DNA of 64,000 nt, from NCBI GenBank assembly GCA_018398805.1, contig JAGFBZ010002326.1:1-64000 (forward strand), given 5' to 3'. The stretch comes from Hirundichthys speculiger. Its lineage: Eukaryota; Chordata; Actinopteri; Beloniformes; Exocoetidae. The notes under the pieces are model-generated. The model had not been told where the DNA came from. It saw only the letters and a list, made by a program, of their open reading frames with translations, and searched no databases. How positions within the stretch are numbered: the first letter of the stretch is position 1; each line of letters opens with the position of its first letter. Shown here piece after piece: positions 44,851 through 56,873 of this stretch. The position numbers were made by a program, and so were the translations under genes.

Positions 44851-45193
44851 AAAAGTATATTTTGTTTAATTAATGACTTAGTTATTTTTAACAAACATGT
44901 TCACATCAAACTCCTGCTTTTTGTTCATGTGGCAAACTATGTTGTTTTAGTTGAGGTACTTAGTAAATCAGACAGGCCTGTATGTAAAGATTCACAAATC
45001 AATGTACAAAGTACTTTTCTGTATGTTGTTAAAAAACTGAAACTGTTAATGCTGTCTAGCCTGACATGATCAAAACAAAATGTGTTCTTGTTGAAACAGC
45101 TGACGCTATGTACATAACACCATTGCCCAACCCTTATGAAAGGGACTGATCAATAAAGTCAAGTCAAAAGTTTTTCCGTTTTTGTGTATGATT
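44851..45193. other. Spacer between fragment and TTAA element
   Basis: The stretch is A+T-rich. It ends with tcaataaagtcaagtcaaaag near 45150, which resembles a LINE or SINE polyadenylation tail. Nothing else recognised. Confidence 0.4.
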
Positions 45194-45504
45194 TTAAAGG
45201 AGCTGTATGTAAGAAGTAAAATAAAACGAATCATAAAATGACCCCAATATGTCAACAGACATTTAAAAATCATGTTCATTTCAAATACTTATGTCACTGA
45301 CAACAGCACTCAAGCCAGGATATTCCCATTTAAAAAGAGGAGTTGCAGCCCTCAACTGATGTTGATGTTGTCATTTTTTGTTTTGGCCTGAAGCGCCACC
45401 CTCCACCTATCTCCCAATCACGAAGTCAGTAGTGTTTCGGCATCCGGGTTGCCAGTTCGGCTCTATTTATCGCAGCAGCCGCTACGAACGTGTTGGATGA
45501 AAAA

Positions 45505-47853
45505 ATGTCTAGCTTTCAAAAACCTAAAAGACCTCGTTATGAATCCGAGTTACGTCGTGACAAGGTCCGAAATAAAACAAGGATTTGTATAGGAGATGCT
45601 TTTGATAGATGGAGACGGCTGAAAGCAGAGAAGAATTTGAAGACAGACGCCAACGTTGCAGATTTTCTCCTGGACAGGTAAGATTCATAGCTAAATGTTT
45701 GGCTAACGCTAATTTACTTGGACAAGGTAACAGTGGTATACAGTGGTACCTCTACTTACGAACGCCTCTACATATGAAACTTTCAGGTTACGAAACGCCT
45801 CAACGGGAAAATATTTCCTCTAGTTACGAAAGAAATTTCAGTATTCACTACGTCGTAGTATTCACTAGTTAAACAAAGTTATGCATGTTCGTGCATAGTA
45901 ACGCTAGCGCATAACGTTATGGAGCAGGTGGGTCATCGAATTGAAAAGGTAAATAATTATTATTATTTAGAATATAACAACGGTGACTGATATTGCTAAC
46001 ACTAGCAATGTAACGTTAGGCTAATAAGCGGAGCCCGTCAGTCATCATGCCGTGGAAAACATTAGCATGGCCATGGTAATGTGAAACCTCATTGAGACAG
46101 TAGCCTAACGTTACCACGGTAAAACGATTTCTTATTCGTTCTTCGCATATATTGGTATTACACGTGCTGGAAATTGACCATATGACCATTGCTAACGTTA
46201 GTTATTAGTGTCAGTCTTTTCTGATGGAACTGATAAAAAACGTTAGCCATTGATGACGAATGCTGACGTAATTTTCCCCGCATTATCTTTGGTTAGACAC
46301 TAGTCTGTGGTAAATGTGTTGGTTGTTGCATATTATGGTAAATGTGTAGAGTGGTAATTATGACAAAAACGCTTGTCTCTTCAGCTATTATGGCCCAAGC
46401 ACTTCAACCCCAAGTAAAAGACAGTGGAAGAAGCACCACCTGACTGCACCATCACGTTCCAGTATTGGACATGCATCGTCTGAACGCTTTCAAATCGGTC
46501 AGTGATCAGTGCCACGTTGTTTTCATTTTCATTTCATATTTGGAAGCATTTTTTGTCTAAAACAACTAAACTATTTATAGAGAAGACCTGCCACCTACAG
46601 AGGAAGCATTGGAAGATGAGGAGTGCACCATGGATGCCTCAGAGGTTCTAGAGGAGAGGTATATAAATACTCTCAAGTTTTCGAATTTGTCTAAATATAA
46701 GAAATTATGTTGAACATATACATTGTGACCGCATTGTGATTGACTGTTTTCTTTTAGTCTACAGAACATGAGCATCCAGGATGCTGAAACCCCGCTCATG
46801 AATGAACAGGAGATAAATGACCTAATGAACAGTGTGTCTGTCCATTATATTTCTGTATTATTTTGTAGGAGCTGTGGCTTGGGCTCCTACACCATGTCAC
46901 GAATGAACACAGGTGGGTACTGGGAGGCTGCCAGCATGCAGACTTGGAATCAGGAGGAACTCAAGAGTGGCTTGAGCGAGGCTCCATGGCACACGAGGCC
47001 CTGAAGAGAATTGTGCGAAACAAGCGATGGCTCAACGAAGTTCACAAATACCTGAACTTCAGGTAATTATTGAGTGTGTACACATACTGTACCTAGAAAG
47101 TGATTTTCAAAAAAATCAAAAAATGTCTCTATGTCCCACCCCCCACAGGTCCACTGCTGATCTGGAGTCCTTCGTAAAACCATATTTTAATGTATGCCAG
47201 AAGACGCTCAGCATTTAGCCCTCCTGTCTTTGAGGCCAGGATGCTCCTCGCAGCGATGGATTATAGCTACCACAAGGACCGCCCAGAGTTGTGCAAGTCT
47301 GATGGAAGCAAGCAGTAAGTGACATGCTCATTTCTACATGTGGATGTTGGGAACCATTTTACCTGATTACACCATTGAAACTCTATATAAAACACTGTAC
47401 TGTAAAAACATGGCCCTTGGAATGTAAACAATCTATTTTCTCTGCTTTTATTTTAGGTACAGGAGGCTGTACAAGAAAAATGCCCAAAGGTATATGCTGT
47501 ACACCAAGAAGACATCGAAGACCTATGGCTACATCCCAGAACTGCAAACAAAGATTCTGCAAAAGAGGCTAGCTGGCAAGGGAACGCCCAGGCGGAGGAG
47601 TCTTCGGCCCGATGACCCCAGAAAGTACGGCCCTCTTCCCCCTGTGCCGGCACCAACCAAGGAGGAACTCCTGCGCACCCAAGTCAGGAGAGGTCTTGGT
47701 AGGTAGAATACCAGTTTATTTCTTTTGCATCTGCGGCTACATACCACACACCAAGTTAGATGTAATGCATATTATATTTAATTTTAAAATAATCTAATTT
47801 CTGTTTTTATTTTGCTCTCCTCAGTGTCAGCATTCCAGAGTGAAGACCAGTGA
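45505..47853 (+). pseudogene. Eight-exon transposase-like gene of the TTAA element
   Basis: Exons by GT/AG signals: 45505-45677, 46385-46497, 46581-46658, 46758-about 46830, 46869-47062, 47149-47314, 47457-47698, 47825-47853. Exon 1 encodes RICIGDAFDRWRRLKAEK and ends LLDR/S, joined to YYGPSTS. Exon 5 has GLLHHVTNEHRW, a Cys/His pair, EWLERGSMAHEALKRIV. Exon 6 should read SPPVFEARMLLAAMDYSYHK but has a one-base shift near 47185. Exon 7 is basic and exon 8 ends at TGA. The His-rich C-terminal half looks like the end of a DDE transposase. The catalytic part expected between exons 4 and 5 is missing, so this copy seems internally deleted. Confidence 0.65.
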
Positions 47854-48183
47854 AACCAGTTTCCAGAGCCTCTCAGCCCGTCATTTCCATTTTCTGCCAC
47901 AAGCTGCTTTTAAACCATTTCATAAAGTTTCCACAGTACAGAGCAGCTAATTGTTCAATAGTTATTTATACTATTTATACTGTTTATCCCTCGTTTTATT
48001 TATTTATTTATTTTTTACTGTTCCTCTATATCGTAAATAGCAAAGCATTGTTATTATAAATAAACTTTTTTTATTGAACAAGGAAGAAGGCTCTTTACAA
48101 ACTTGGAAACAAAACAAACAATTTGTAAAAACAAAGTATATACAACAAGTAACTTCAAGTAAACTGGAGTCGGTAAAGTTTGT

Positions 48184-49484
48184 TCAAATTGTGGGTAGAA
48201 AGCCAGTGTACTGGCCTTGAGGGTCAGGGTATTTGTCCTTATTCTACAAATGCAGCAGCTGGGGATAACACGACGGTTACCTGGCCCAGTGATCCATGCT
48301 GCCAAAAGGTGTACTGGCGATAAGCAGCATATCTAAACTGCCTATTATCATCACCTGGCTCTGTAACTTCTGCTACCACCAACAGATCATTCCTGTAGTC
48401 TCTGTGTATACGCAAATAGCCATCTTCCAAGCAGTAAAGCTCGAAATGAGGCAATTTGCTTATGCAGTGCTCAGGCCCCTGGCCACAGCATTTCCTTTCT
48501 GCATCTGTGGCCATCTCCCTGCAGTTCCCACAGGTACACCATGGAAGAGCAGCTGCAGGTGGGAGAGTATGGTGCTATCCAATGGAGGCAGGGCATCAAA
48601 AACCAATCCAGGGTTCTGGGAGAAGATCCGGGTTGCTAGTGCTCGTAGCCCCATTTCACTCATGTTTTGAATGAGTTCCTAAGTAAACAAAACCACAAAA
48701 TAGCATTTGGCATTTACATTTGATTAAAACTACATAAGATGCTGACATAGATACAGATGGGTGATATTACAAGTCATAATTTTACTGCCCAGCTCTCATC
48801 AGCCTCAAGAGAGGGTACCTCAAAAGTGAGGTCTAAATCAGGCTGAAACAAAAACAAAGTGAGAGCAGTACAAGCAAAGATCATCTGGTACAAGTGCTAG
48901 GCTACCTTGACATAAACGTGTATTCTAAGCATATTCTATCTTTTAGCCTGTTGCAATAATTTAGTGTTAGTTTGGAAGTATCAGGCGTAATTCCACGGCA
49001 ACATCCTCAATACCAAAAAACGCATAATTTGGTCCACATACATGGAACTTTTGGACGTGTTTTTGATTCAAATTCTACACGTCATGTAATTTTTCATATA
49101 GCCTGATGTATTTTAGGAAAATTACCCTCGACTTTACATGTGGTATTGTCGACGTTACAACAAGTTACCATCGATATGAGCCTATAGTGTTTCCAACCAA
49201 ACACTAAATTACTGCATAGCCCAAAATTAGAATTTGCATGGATTTTTCAAATGCGTTCATAAAAAGCTTTACATCGCAACACTAGCCTAATAAAGACATT
49301 TTTAACAGGGTAACTAACTGAAAACTTATGGTCCGACTGAAATGTGGTAACATTTACGATTCTATTTGGCTAATCGCCATTAGTAAATTTGCAGTACATT
49401 ATTACTTCGCAAAAGATCTTTCATAAAGCATTAAATATAATTAACAGAAAATAAACTTACTGTGTAGGACTCGTCGCTTGCCAT
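48184..49484 (-). pseudogene. Three-exon gene with P2X7-type intracellular domain
   Basis: Exon 1 (49484-49461) starts MASDESYT and ends at ACA|GTAAGT. Exon 2 (48842-48786) encodes PDLDLTFEVPSLEADESWA. Exon 3 (48678-48184) holds LVFDALPPLDS, then after a shift the zinc-type motif WCTCGNC, ATDAERKCC, EHCIS, then RYAAYRQYTFWQHGSLG and, after another shift, GNRRVIPSC. This cysteine/histidine set is the signature of the P2RX7 C-terminal intracellular domain, which also occurs in stand-alone fish proteins. Three indels (near 48545, 48290 and 48230) break the frame. It probably binds zinc; its role in a transposon is unknown. Confidence 0.75.
48843..49460. other. Intron of the P2X7-like gene
   Basis: A+T-rich sequence between donor at 49460 and acceptor at 48843. 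Nothing else recognised. Confidence 0.5.
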
Positions 49485-49628
49485 GGCAGCCTATGTTCCT
49501 GCTGCATTCTGCAGCCGACCTGGCAACCTCTGGTCGGGGAGGAGGGGGAGGATACACGCCGCTCAACAGTAATTTGAAAGTGACTGCAGTACCAGTTTTG
49601 GCCATAATCTTACACACGGCTCCTTTAA

Positions 49629-49984
49629 GGTAAATAAAGATAATGCAATTCAACACACATACTACATACTGTAAAGTTTTAAACTCTAGCATTATATCAA
49701 TAAATACATTACATTTTAAGCATGAGTTAATGATTTGGCCTTGTGCACGTGGAACAAAATATCCTAAGTATTATTACTTTGTGGCAGAAAGATGTAAAAA
49801 GTATAAGTTAGAATAAGTGTAAGTCTTAGTATTAATGTACTTAGTCTTAGACTTTTGTTATACTTTTAAGTGTAAGCCAAGTATACTTTACTATACTATT
49901 AAGTAGGTGAATAAAAACTAGTTTATAAGTCACCTTCAAGTATACTTCCTCATTTTTAGTAAAAAATAAGTATACTCATAGTAC
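49629..49984. repeat. AAGTATACTT-rich spacer
   Basis: The sequence has repeated aagtatactt/tatactt/agtacact units between 49800 and 49990. I cannot assign it to an element. Confidence 0.4.
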
Positions 49985-50127
49985 ACTTGAATAAACTTCT
50001 TTTTGCTAAGGGTTTCAATGATTTAATGCTCCACATAGGGCATTTAAAGCAATCTTTAGGAGCAGAATGGTATGGTTGTAGTCAGATTTCTGTAAAGGAA
50101 GTTATGTCTGACGAAAGCATTGAAGAC
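49985..50127 (+). pseudogene. Helentron N-terminal fragment left of the ERV
   Basis: The frame LFAKGFNDLMLHIGHLKQ, then SQISVKEVMSDESIED runs to the ERV border at 50127 and continues in phase at 57946 (DLRESDDSNICYTT). No motif is visible in this part. Assignment rests on frame continuity across the insertion. Confidence 0.5.
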
Positions 50128-50541
50128 TGTTGTGGAAAATATTATCTGAAGAAGAATCCAGTAGAATAAAAATATAACAACTGCGTTCACAATGTTTTTA
50201 TTAAGTCAAGTCAAGAATATATCATGCGCATGGAGAGAGAAAAGATTTCTCTCTGGCAAAAGGCAGAGAGACAGAGAGTTTTAAGCAGCAGAACCAGAAG
50301 CCCATATATGGTCATGTTGTATTACTGATAGTGAACAAAGAAAGGCTTATTTTATGTTTCGTTAGTCTCATATCTAGTATTCGACCTTGCAGGTGTCTAT
50401 GAGAACAGGATGATATTCGGTTCACAGTAGCATATGAACATAACTGATGTGCAGGCGAGTATAAAAGGGTATATGAGGTCAGATACAGGTTATATGAGGT
50501 TAGCTGCATTTTAGGATATATGAGCCTAAATTTCATTTACA
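50128..50541 (-). repeat. ERV 3' LTR
   Basis: This 414-bp LTR is nearly identical to 57520-57941. A few small differences (for example an 8-base acaaagaa repeat present only in the other copy) point to a fairly recent insertion. Confidence 0.92.
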
Positions 50542-50954
50542 ATTCCTCCCTTTTGATCCACTAGGATCAACACTAATGGAGAAATCAGCACAAATAAAAC
50601 ACCAAAAGGGAAAAAATAATCATCCAAAACTACAAAATTACTTGAATAAACAACCACACTGTAAAAATGGCAGAAAGTAAGAAAACAACATCACAGGAAA
50701 AATGATGAAATGGGCAAAGGTAATAGCAGCCAGGAACACTTTAAAATTGGCACACCTTAGGTTTAAGGCAGTTCATCATTAATGGCTAAAGAAATACCTA
50801 ACAGAGCATCTTTTGACCTAGAGGTAATGTTTACTTTATTCACACAAAGTAACCATGAAGCGGGAATCAGACCCAGATCCAGAAACCCCAGCATGAGTCG
50901 GTGTCCTGCGTGTTCTTCCTCTGAGGTGGGATGAGGGACACATTACTTGTCAAA

Positions 50955-51343
50955 TTAACAGTCAGCAGATCGATCGCCGTGGGACAAGCTGGATATGGGA
51001 ATGGAAATTGTGCTTGTAGTGTTCAGTGGGAGAGAGACCTGCACACCAAACAGGTTTTTGACGTCTAGGGCTGCTGTGAGGTTTGGGCAAAGGGGCAGTT
51101 GAGGGGGTGCAGTGGGGCCAGATGAGTTGGAGAAGTTGCCAGGAGGGGCAGTTGAGGGGGCGCAGTGGGGCCAGATGAGTTGGAGAAGTTGCCAGGAGGG
51201 GCAGTGGCAGGAGTGGTGACATGTGATGACATCAGGATGATGGGGAGGACAATGACAGTGCTCAGGAGAACAAAGACACACATGGAGCCTTGGAGAGACC
51301 AGCCGTGTATCCTGAAAGGTTGCCAGGGCTGTGGACGATCCAT
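50955..51343 (-). pseudogene. ERV env N-terminal remnant
   Basis: The frame begins MDRPQPWQPFRIHGWSLQGS, then a hydrophobic signal-type stretch, and ends in Pro/Thr-rich repeats. A duplication of about 54 bases (ggggcagttgagggggcgcagt... at 51090-51195) lies inside. Surface and transmembrane domains are gone. Confidence 0.6.
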
Positions 51344-51468
51344 GGTGACGATGGGGAGGAGCTTGGCACGCTACTGTAGCAGTGGGACACTTATTTCATT
51401 CCACACTGATCTTGCTTGAGAGCGAAAGACCTTAGGGAACAGGATCGGACCGCTGGTCAGCAGGGGGG

Positions 51469-52250
51469 TCAGCTGGGGCAGGGACCCTGACAACAGTGTA
51501 ATGCATGGACCCATATGCCACGTTCGGCAACCTTGACTGCAGTTTGAGTGACCAGGAGGATCTGGTAGGGGCCAAGCCAGCGCTGATGCTCCCACCTCTG
51601 CCTTTTGAAGCGTTTCATCAGCACATAGTCACTTGGGCGCAGTGAGTGCAGTTGACCATCAGCTGGGTGGGGAAGAGCCGCAAATACCTGAGAAGGGATG
51701 TCTGACGGGGTTTTAGTAAGGTTAGTACAGTAGGTGAGAATACTACTTTCACACAGGGCTGTCTCTGGTGGAGGAGCCCTGGGGGGCGCCAGTCCAACGT
51801 TGGGAGGGGCTGCAAACAAAATTTCAAAGGACTCAGGTTGGCCCTGTCTCTTTTCCTCATTCTCATGCGCATTAGCACTAGAGGGAGGGTTTTGTTCAGG
51901 GCAAATCTGTTTCCTTACAACACTTAGCAAGTTTGTTCTTTAAAGTACCATTCTCTCGTTCCACAGCTCCACCACTGGCTGGGTGAAAGGCACAGTGTTT
52001 TCTGACATCTATGTCAAGGTGAAGAGAGATTTGAGAGATGGCTTACATTCAGAGGGAGAAAATCCAACAAAGTCCATAATAGTATGTTCAAACGGTCTGA
52101 TTGGTGGGGGATGAGCAGCCTGTTGTGCATTTTGGATTTGCCTACCTGGGTTATGGGTGGCACAAATTATGCAAGATTGGCAAAATTTTTGTGCATAAGC
52201 CGCAAAAAACTTTTGTAAAACAACACTCAGCTATTGCACTTAACAATCCC
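51469..52250 (-). pseudogene. ERV integrase with internal deletion
   Basis: The minus strand near 52190-52060 encodes KFCQSCIICATHNPG and TIMDFVGFSPS (zinc region and first core Asp). It then jumps to HCAFHPASGGAVERENGTLK (Glu of the core), so the part holding the second Asp is missing. The C-terminal frame 51930-51469 includes DYVLMKRFKRQRWEHQRWLG. Integration activity is lost. Confidence 0.8.
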
Positions 52251-52322
52251 CCTTTTGACACGTGGTCAAGACCATGTGTCAAGTTAGCATAGTGGGCAAA
52301 AAGAGCAGAAGGCAAGCAGGGT

Positions 52323-53918
52323 TTACCATCTGGCCCAAACCATCCAGGAGGGGAAAAATGGGAACCTGCAGCACGCCAGGCCTTTTGTCAGTAGCTGAAG
52401 CCAGTGATTGCAGAGCTGTGAGAGGAGACGTACTTGAGGGAGAGCTGTCGGCTGGACACAGGAAGCTGCAACAGGAAATGGTGTCAGTGCAGCTGCCTTA
52501 GCTGCAGCATCTCCACAAGAGGTCACTGTGGAGACAGAATCAGAGGCGTTAGCGTGAGCTGCACATTTGCATACAGCAACTTGGGAAAGCAGCCGGATGG
52601 CATCCAGGAGATCTGCAATTAAAGAACAATGGAGAACGGGCTTCCTGTCAGATTTCATGAAACCACGATGTTTCCTGAGCGCGCCAAAGTCGTGTACAAC
52701 ACCAAATGCGTAACGAGAGTCGGTGTAAATGGTAACTGAGCGTTCTTCCGCGAGCATGCATGCACGAGTTAAGGCCACAAGTTCAGCAGCCTGCGCAGAG
52801 TAATGGGATGGCAGAGGCGCGGACTCTACTGTGCCATGGTCTGAGCAGACGGCGTAACCAACACGGCAGTGACCAGTGAGGGCATCACGAGATGCAGAGC
52901 CATGAACATACAGGATTGGGTCTGGATAGGTCAGAGGGCTGTCCAAGAGGTCAGGGTGAGGAGTGCAGGTGAGAGAGAGTTCAGCCACACAGTCATGAGG
53001 GGTGCCCTCATCAGGGGTTGGGAGAAGAGAGGCAGGATTCAGAACACTGCAGCGTTTCACTGTGACAGTGGGCAGGTCTAAAAGACAGGTGTGATACCTG
53101 AGAAAACAAGGCAGAGAGAAATGAGAGGTTCTGTGTTCTGACAGGATCATGTGGACCTCATGTGGGACCACAGGTCTGAGGACACCACCGTGATCCTGCA
53201 AGAGAACAGAAGTCATACAAGAGCCTCGTTCATCAACACTTTGTGTGAAGGGTCTGGATGGGTCAGGAAGACCTAAGGTGGGCGGAGACTGTTTCAGATC
53301 AACAAAAGATTGTTCAACTTCATCTGTCCAGATAAGCTTAGAAAACATGGGTTTCGAGCGGGCCAACTCACCAAGGGGTTTAGAGAGTTCAGAGAAGTTA
53401 GGCACAAAGGTCCTGCAGTAGGAGCAGAGACCAATGAAAGACAGGAGCTGTTTGACAATTTCAGGGCGAGGGGCCTGCTGGATGGCTGTCAAATGTTTGG
53501 AGGACAGGTTCTTCCCATCTGCACTGATGTTGTGACCTAAAAAGGTAACAGCAGGTTGACAAAATTGCATTTTGTGTCTGCTAACCTTGTGACCTTCAGC
53601 AGCAAGATGGTGAAGGAGTGCAACAGTGTCAGTGACACACTGCTCACGTGTAGGAGAACCAAACATGAGGTCATCAACATACTGCAGGAGGGCGGAGCTA
53701 GGTGTTGGAAAAAAGGATGAGAGTGAGGCTGCCAGTGCTCTGTTATAGACGGTGGGAGACTCACAGTAGCCCTGGGGCATCCTGGTGAACGTGTAACCAC
53801 GACCATCAAACTGAAATGCAAACCAAAACTGGGATTCTGGGTGGACAGGAACAGAGAAAAATGCATGAGACAGGTCAAGGACAGAAAACCACTTAGTTCC
53901 TGCTGAAACATTGGACAA
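52323..53918 (-). pseudogene. ERV reverse transcriptase and RNase H
   Basis: A 531-residue frame holds WFSVLDLSHAFFSVPV (first catalytic Asp15), FTRMPQGYCESP, LLQYVDDLMFGS (YVDD 80-83), and the connection (IVKQLLSFIGLCSYCRTFVP). RNase H starts at YVHGSAS: position 339 is His where the catalytic Asp is expected. QAAELVALTRA and TIYTDSRYAFG carry the other acidic residues. The RT palm looks intact, the RNase H does not. Confidence 0.9.
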
Positions 53919-54091
53919 AATGGTGTAAGGGTTAGGGACTGAGGGGGCTCGAGTGTGAACAGCTGCATTGACAGGGGTTAAATCCTGAACAAAGCGCCAT
54001 TCCTCTGGAGCTGGAGGGGGTCTGTATTTCCTGACAGGTAAGATAGGTGTATTTACAGGAGAGTCATCGCAGGGAACAATAACGCCAGCCT

Positions 54092-55120
54092 TCAGAAAAG
54101 CATCAAAAATGGGGTGATAGCTTCCTGTCTTAATGGGTATTGAGCTCGCCTGGGGCGGAAATGAGACTTAGGGGTGACAACAAGGGGCTCACAGTTGCGT
54201 ATGAGACCAACATCATACTTGTGAGTGGCCCACACAGAGTCAGGCACTCCAGCAAGCTCAAGGAAGGAGGGGGAGCTGGTAAGAACGGGCACCTGCATTA
54301 GAGCAGGAGACTGGAGGGTATACACTGAACGGAGGGCAGAGAAATCACACTCATGAGTTTTTCTGAAGACGGAAAGAGAGAATTGAACGTCAGGGTCAGA
54401 CGTGGACTGCCAGTCAGATGTAGAGTTACACTGCTTGCCCCAGGGGCCCAGGTCAAGCCACTGATCTGTGGGGGACTTGGCCAGAGAAATGTCAGGGTCA
54501 CTATCTGAAACCCTGTAAAGGGTGAGCTGCTCAGAAGACAAAGAGATAGAGAGGGCGCTGCGCGTTGCAGACCAGTAAAGTCTGCAGGATCGGACAGAGT
54601 CATTTACAGGATCAAAGAACTTTTCTTGAGAGACAAAGTCAGGTGATCTGGATACATGAGCAGTGCAATAGAGGCAGTCAGGCTTCATGAAGCAAGCCTG
54701 TGGTGACACATGTTCAGTTGCCATGGTGATGAGGGGAACAGATTGCTGTAGGTTAATCCACTACTGACAAATTTGAGTGGCTGAGGTCTCAGCACATCCT
54801 GAACTAGGGTGAAAGGACATTCATTAGAAGTGGTGACCTCCATGCCTTCAGGTGTAGAGCATAGCTCAATGCCCAAAGTTAGCATGAGGTACCTGCCCAA
54901 TAAATTGAAAGGGCAACAACGAGAATAAAGAAAAGAATGTTTCACAGCGGGCAAGGTGTCGAATGAGCACAAAAGGGGAACAGTAAATTTTCTTTCACTT
55001 TGTCACCACTAGAGCCCACAGAATAGAGATATCTACCACTGAGTTTAACACCAGGCAGGTCTGACATGCGTATTACAGAATATGTAGTATCAGAATCAAC
55101 AATGAATACAATCAATTTTC
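54092..55120 (-). pseudogene. ERV protease and RT entry
   Basis: Near 55095-55060 the minus strand encodes FIVDSDTTYSVI, a protease active site in which the usual DTGA is DSDT. The frame 54724-54092 (with CLYCTAHVSRSPDF and, near its end, DVGLIRNCEPLVVTPKS) leads toward RT. A frameshift near 54100 precedes the palm. Confidence 0.65.
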
Positions 55121-55266
55121 CACTTTTTCACTTGTAGAATGGGAAGCTTTAAAACACTGTCCACAGTTGGCATGTATATGAGAGTCTGTGTGTGATAGTA
55201 CTTATCTGCAGCAATGGAAGATACCCGAGCCGATGTGCCAGCCGGAACTCCACCCCGTCCCGCCTC

Positions 55267-56873
55267 TCAGTCCGAATAATGATGACGAGAGGAGTTGCCT
55301 CTGCCTTTACCACGCCCATGGCGTCGGTTCCAGAAAGTCTTAACAGGACGGGTTCGAGCCCAATGTCCGCTGAGGCCACAATAGAAACAGACATCAGCTT
55401 GGGGGTGTGGTTGAGGAGGAGGGGCAGTAACGTCATGGCCAGGCAGTGAAGGGAGGGGGGCAGGCGTTGGAGCAGGAGCAGAGGTCACGTGCTGGAGGAG
55501 ACGCAGTTGACTGATCAGTGTCTTTCTGTTTGATTCAGTTCTGGCTTTCTTGTCGTTTTCCTGCTCCTGCTCATGGCATGCATGTCTCAGCACATCAGCG
55601 AGGTGGACAGAAGAGTCTTTCCAACCAACACAACACTTTTTAGTGGCCTCAGACAGAGATGAGTGCATACCTTCAAGGAAAGAGTTCTTTAGGAGGGCCT
55701 CGTAGGTGGTCATAGTGTTGCCAGGATATTCGGTGGGCCGTGTGGTTCCGCTGTAGTCGTCGAAGATGGTCTGGAGATGGACAAGATAGTCCTCACAAGT
55801 CTCTCCCGCCTTCTGCACACACACACTGACCTTTGAAAGATCGCAGGTGGTCTGGAAGTTCTCAGTGATGGCAGCGGAGAAAGCGCCAAGCCACTCTCTG
55901 TAGGCCCTGTTAGCTGAGCCCTCTGTGTTGTCTGTTAACCAGTCAGGTGAAGTGGGCTGACGATGTGCAGAAAAATGGTCACGGATGAGAGCAAACTGAG
56001 CAGGAGACATGAGATGAATCATGACACGAGCCATTTCAGATGATGTTGGAGTAAAGTCTCTCACAAACTCACGAACTGCCTTAGCCAAGGCTACACCTCC
56101 TTTTTCGTCTGGGCCTTCCTCACGGGTTTTTTCCCAGGCAATCAGTCCATCTTGGTGGCCTTCACGGTCGTCCTGACCGGAGGATCCAGGTCATCCAGGC
56201 TGTCGTTGCTCTGCTGGCAGTGGAGGCGATGGTGGTGGGGGGCAAAGGCAGCGGCAGAGGGGAACAGTTTGAGGCAAAGCTTGCGGTTGAGGCATATAGG
56301 ACCGGGGTGTACTGTCCAGCAGCAGATCGGCTCCGGCTCCCCATCCAGTCTGCAGAGAAGGACACAAAGAACAAGAGGCAGTTTCTGCTTTCTTTTTTAC
56401 ATTTTCATTAGATTAGATTAGATTAGATTAGTTTATTGGTCCCCATGGGGAAATTCTTTTTCACTCACTGTCATTACATGGAAAACAAAACCACATTGAA
56501 AGACAGCAGTTTTTTTTCTGGCCTTTTGTTTAGGACAATACAGCAGGACCAGGCTTTCTTCCCCTTTTAAATTTGAGGGTTCATCACATTCTGCTTCCCA
56601 TTTCTTCAAAGATTCTTCCATTCTCAACATACAATGTGCTTCTACAGTCTTGACTTTTTTCTGTTCAAACATTGCATCTCTCTTTTCAACCAAAGCCTTT
56701 CTCAGTTTTTCCAGCTGATTCTTACTCAGTGATCCTCCTTCGGGAAACCCAAAGTTCTCACTCCAGTAAGGCAAAAATTCACACACATCATAACCAAACT
56801 TGTTTTTCATAAATAACGTCAAGTTCGAGTCAGGTTGTGGTGGTTGTTGTCCTTTAGCTGTATTATTCCCCAT
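55267..56873 (-). pseudogene. ERV gag
   Basis: The matrix part starts MGNNTAKGQQ (Gly2 a likely myristoylation site) at 56873 and runs to 56433, where a LINE tail (56404-56460) interrupts it. A second frame (56088-55267) encodes capsid (SPAQFALIRDHF, REWLGAFSAAI, EGMHSSLSEATKKC) and a nucleocapsid zinc knuckle. The knuckle reads CFYCGLSGHWARTR, so the fourth ligand Cys is Arg. The product would form the particle core. It is disrupted here. Confidence 0.85.
56404..56460 (-). repeat. LINE 3' tail in ERV gag
   Basis: The minus strand reads aatttccccatggggaccaataaa followed by CTAAT repeats, the end of a fish LINE. The copy is only about 57 bp long and ends the gag matrix frame. Confidence 0.65.

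Larger units (their letters stand above)
45198..49624. mobile_element. TTAA-flanked TIR transposon with two convergent genes (Kolobok-like)
   Basis: The left end AGGAGCTGTATGTAAGA and the right end, complement AGGAGCCGTGTGTAAGA, are inverted with two mismatches in 17. Each abuts TTAA (45194-45197 and 49625-49628). TTAA targets are used by piggyBac and Kolobok. The proteins are not piggyBac, so a Kolobok-like element is the best guess. The plus gene (45505-47853) and minus gene (49484-48184) converge and meet head to head at their 3' ends, with a poly(A)-signal-like aataaa near 48058. Confidence 0.75.
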
